A DNA stretch of 5,275 nucleotides from positions 1 to 5,275 of the forward strand of contig DUUM01000335.1 of the NCBI GenBank assembly GCA_012841565.1. The letters are read 5' to 3'. Each line of letters starts with the position of its first letter. Positions within the stretch are counted from its first letter, which is position 1. This DNA is from Candidatus Epulonipiscium sp. GTDB lineage: Bacteria > Bacillota_A > Clostridia > Lachnospirales > Cellulosilyticaceae. Under the pieces are notes generated by a model. It was not told the origin of the DNA, did not search any database, and saw only the letters and a list, made by a program, of their open reading frames with translations. The translations under genes were made by a program, and so were the position numbers. Of the stretch, positions 4,569 through 5,275 are shown one piece after another.

Positions 4569-5275
4569 CTAACATCGCAAAGGACTTTTTTGTAAGGTAT
4601 GGCTAAAGTGCATATGACCTTTTTTACAAGAAGGGCAATGATATAAGGATGTTGTTTTATCGTTAACAAGAAGGCGATATAGGGACTCAGAAATGCCAAG
4701 AAGTTTACGACACCTTTTAAGATTTTCCCTGCCACTGCGATTACACAGTAATCCATAGTGCCGAATTTTAACAAAACCAGTGGGTAAGATGTGCATTAGG
4801 AAACGGCGGATGAACTCCACTGCTGTAAGGGTCATGGTTTTTCGTTTATTGTTATCTTTGTAATCCTTATAATAAAAAGTTACCATGCCTGCTTTAAGGC
4901 TAATAATTCTGGTGTTAGAAATAGCAATGCGGTGGGTATAACGGCTGAGGTATTTTAAGACAGCTTGTGGATGATCAAAAGTAGGTTTGGTGTAAACAAC
5001 CCAATCATGTTTATAAAGTGACTTGATGAGTTTAGGGAAATAATCTACTTGTGGGACACTAGTATCTGGGCAGACAAATGTTGTAAAAGGATTTTCTAAC
5101 GATTTCTTTAAATGAAAGATAAACTTACCCCTAAAGACTTTCGAAAGAACTTTAACAGGCAAGAAATAATCCTTGCGAGATTTTACAAATTGAGTGCCAG
5201 TTGAATCAAGGCCGCCACCCATAACAATACAATGTAAATGGGGATGATAAGCTAGATTTTGGCCCCAGGTATGCA
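4569..5275 (-). CDS. IS91-family rolling-circle (Y2) transposase, partial
   Basis: The C-terminal 235 residues or so of the transposase; the reading frame stays open to the right edge, so the true start lies outside the window. An internal ATG at 5222 is not the start, because conserved family sequence precedes it. That sequence, HTWGQNLAYHPHLHCIV, contains the HUH metal-binding motif (HLH within HPHLH, codons 5232-5246) and is followed by GGG. The two catalytic tyrosines appear as Y-x3-Y in YLSRYTHRIAIS (codons 4950-4952 and 4938-4940). An IRHYGLL segment and a terminal CPSC pair also fit IS91/IS801-type proteins. The enzyme nicks one strand at the origin end and drives rolling-circle transposition. 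The stop is TAG at 4571-4569. The gene reads towards the cassettes and is visibly richer in GC than the HEPN gene. No frameshift or stop interrupts the visible part. Confidence 0.93.
   Translation of the reverse strand, partial: HTWGQNLAYHPHLHCIVMGGGLDSTGTQFVKSRKDYFLPVKVLSKVFRGKFIFHLKKSLENPFTTFVCPDTSVPQVDYFPKLIKSLYKHDWVVYTKPTFDHPQAVLKYLSRYTHRIAISNTRIISLKAGMVTFYYKDYKDNNKRKTMTLTAVEFIRRFLMHILPTGFVKIRHYGLLCNRSGRENLKRCRKLLGISESLYRLLVNDKTTSLYHCPSCKKGHMHFSHTLQKSPLRC

Larger units (their letters stand above)
4306..5275 (-). mobile_element. IS91-family insertion element, transposase 3' side (partial)
   Basis: This stretch runs from the break in the attC of cassette 5 to the right edge of the window. 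It carries a minus-strand IS91-type transposase gene (4569-5275). The visible end lies downstream of that gene, where IS91 elements usually carry the origin end (oriIS). Bases 4306-4568 are noncoding and contain a 20-bp imperfect inverted repeat (4310-4380), a minus-strand terminator (4333-4363) and small dyads (4454-4468, 4553-4564). Known IS91 elements insert next to short tetranucleotides such as GAAC or CAAG without duplicating the target. Here the flank is TAAC/AACAT, similar but not identical. The exact end (4304-4306) is inferred only from the loss of attC identity. Confidence 0.72.

Noticed and set aside
4547..4774. Second minus-strand reading frame overlapping the transposase 3' end
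   Set aside because: The transposase frame carries the conserved IS91 motifs, so this one is its shadow.

Overview
This window is a stretch of an integron gene-cassette array in AT-rich DNA, cut into at both ends by mobile elements. Five cassettes, all read on the + strand, are separated by four complete attC recombination sites of 87-88 bp (718-805, 1139-1226, 1934-2020, 3585-3671). Each attC begins with an R'' box (xxxxAAC) that is the reverse complement of the first bases of the same cassette, which fixes the cassette boundaries without any database search. The four sites closely resemble one another. That is typical of sedentary chromosomal integrons rather than mobile resistance integrons, whose attC sites are diverse. 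No integrase gene or attI site lies in the window, so it could equally be a cluster of attC sites lacking an integrase (CALIN).

The low GC, strong purine-rich ribosome binding sites (AAAGGAGG, AAGGAGG, GAGGAGG), a YbeF/DUF2651-like protein and an OadB-motif small protein suggest a Firmicute (Bacillota), perhaps a clostridium. This assignment is inferred from style, not proven.

Layout: 1-105 is the 3' end of a group II intron (domains V and VI) that interrupts an attC; the rest of that attC resumes at 106. Cassette 1 (123-799) encodes a GIY-YIG nuclease-like protein. Cassette 2 (800-1220) encodes an 84-residue membrane protein carrying the GIIGGxDGPT motif of sodium-pumping decarboxylase beta subunits. 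Cassette 3 (1221-2014) carries two small membrane-protein genes. Cassette 4 (2015-3665) encodes a 470-residue protein with an N-terminal HEPN-like RNase motif. Cassette 5 (3666 to about 4305) encodes a four-helix membrane protein. Its attC is cut off after the R'' box, where the 3' end of an IS91-family element begins. The element's Y2 rolling-circle transposase (4569-5275, minus strand) runs off the right edge.

The cassette genes need not work together, because cassettes are assembled one by one. Two candidate nucleases (GIY-YIG, HEPN) and four small or medium membrane proteins would fit an accessory or defence repertoire, but no function is shown. Both edges of the array are broken inside attC sites. 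In addition, the attC between cassettes 3 and 4 has lost the conserved G of its GTT core. Several junctions may therefore no longer recombine.
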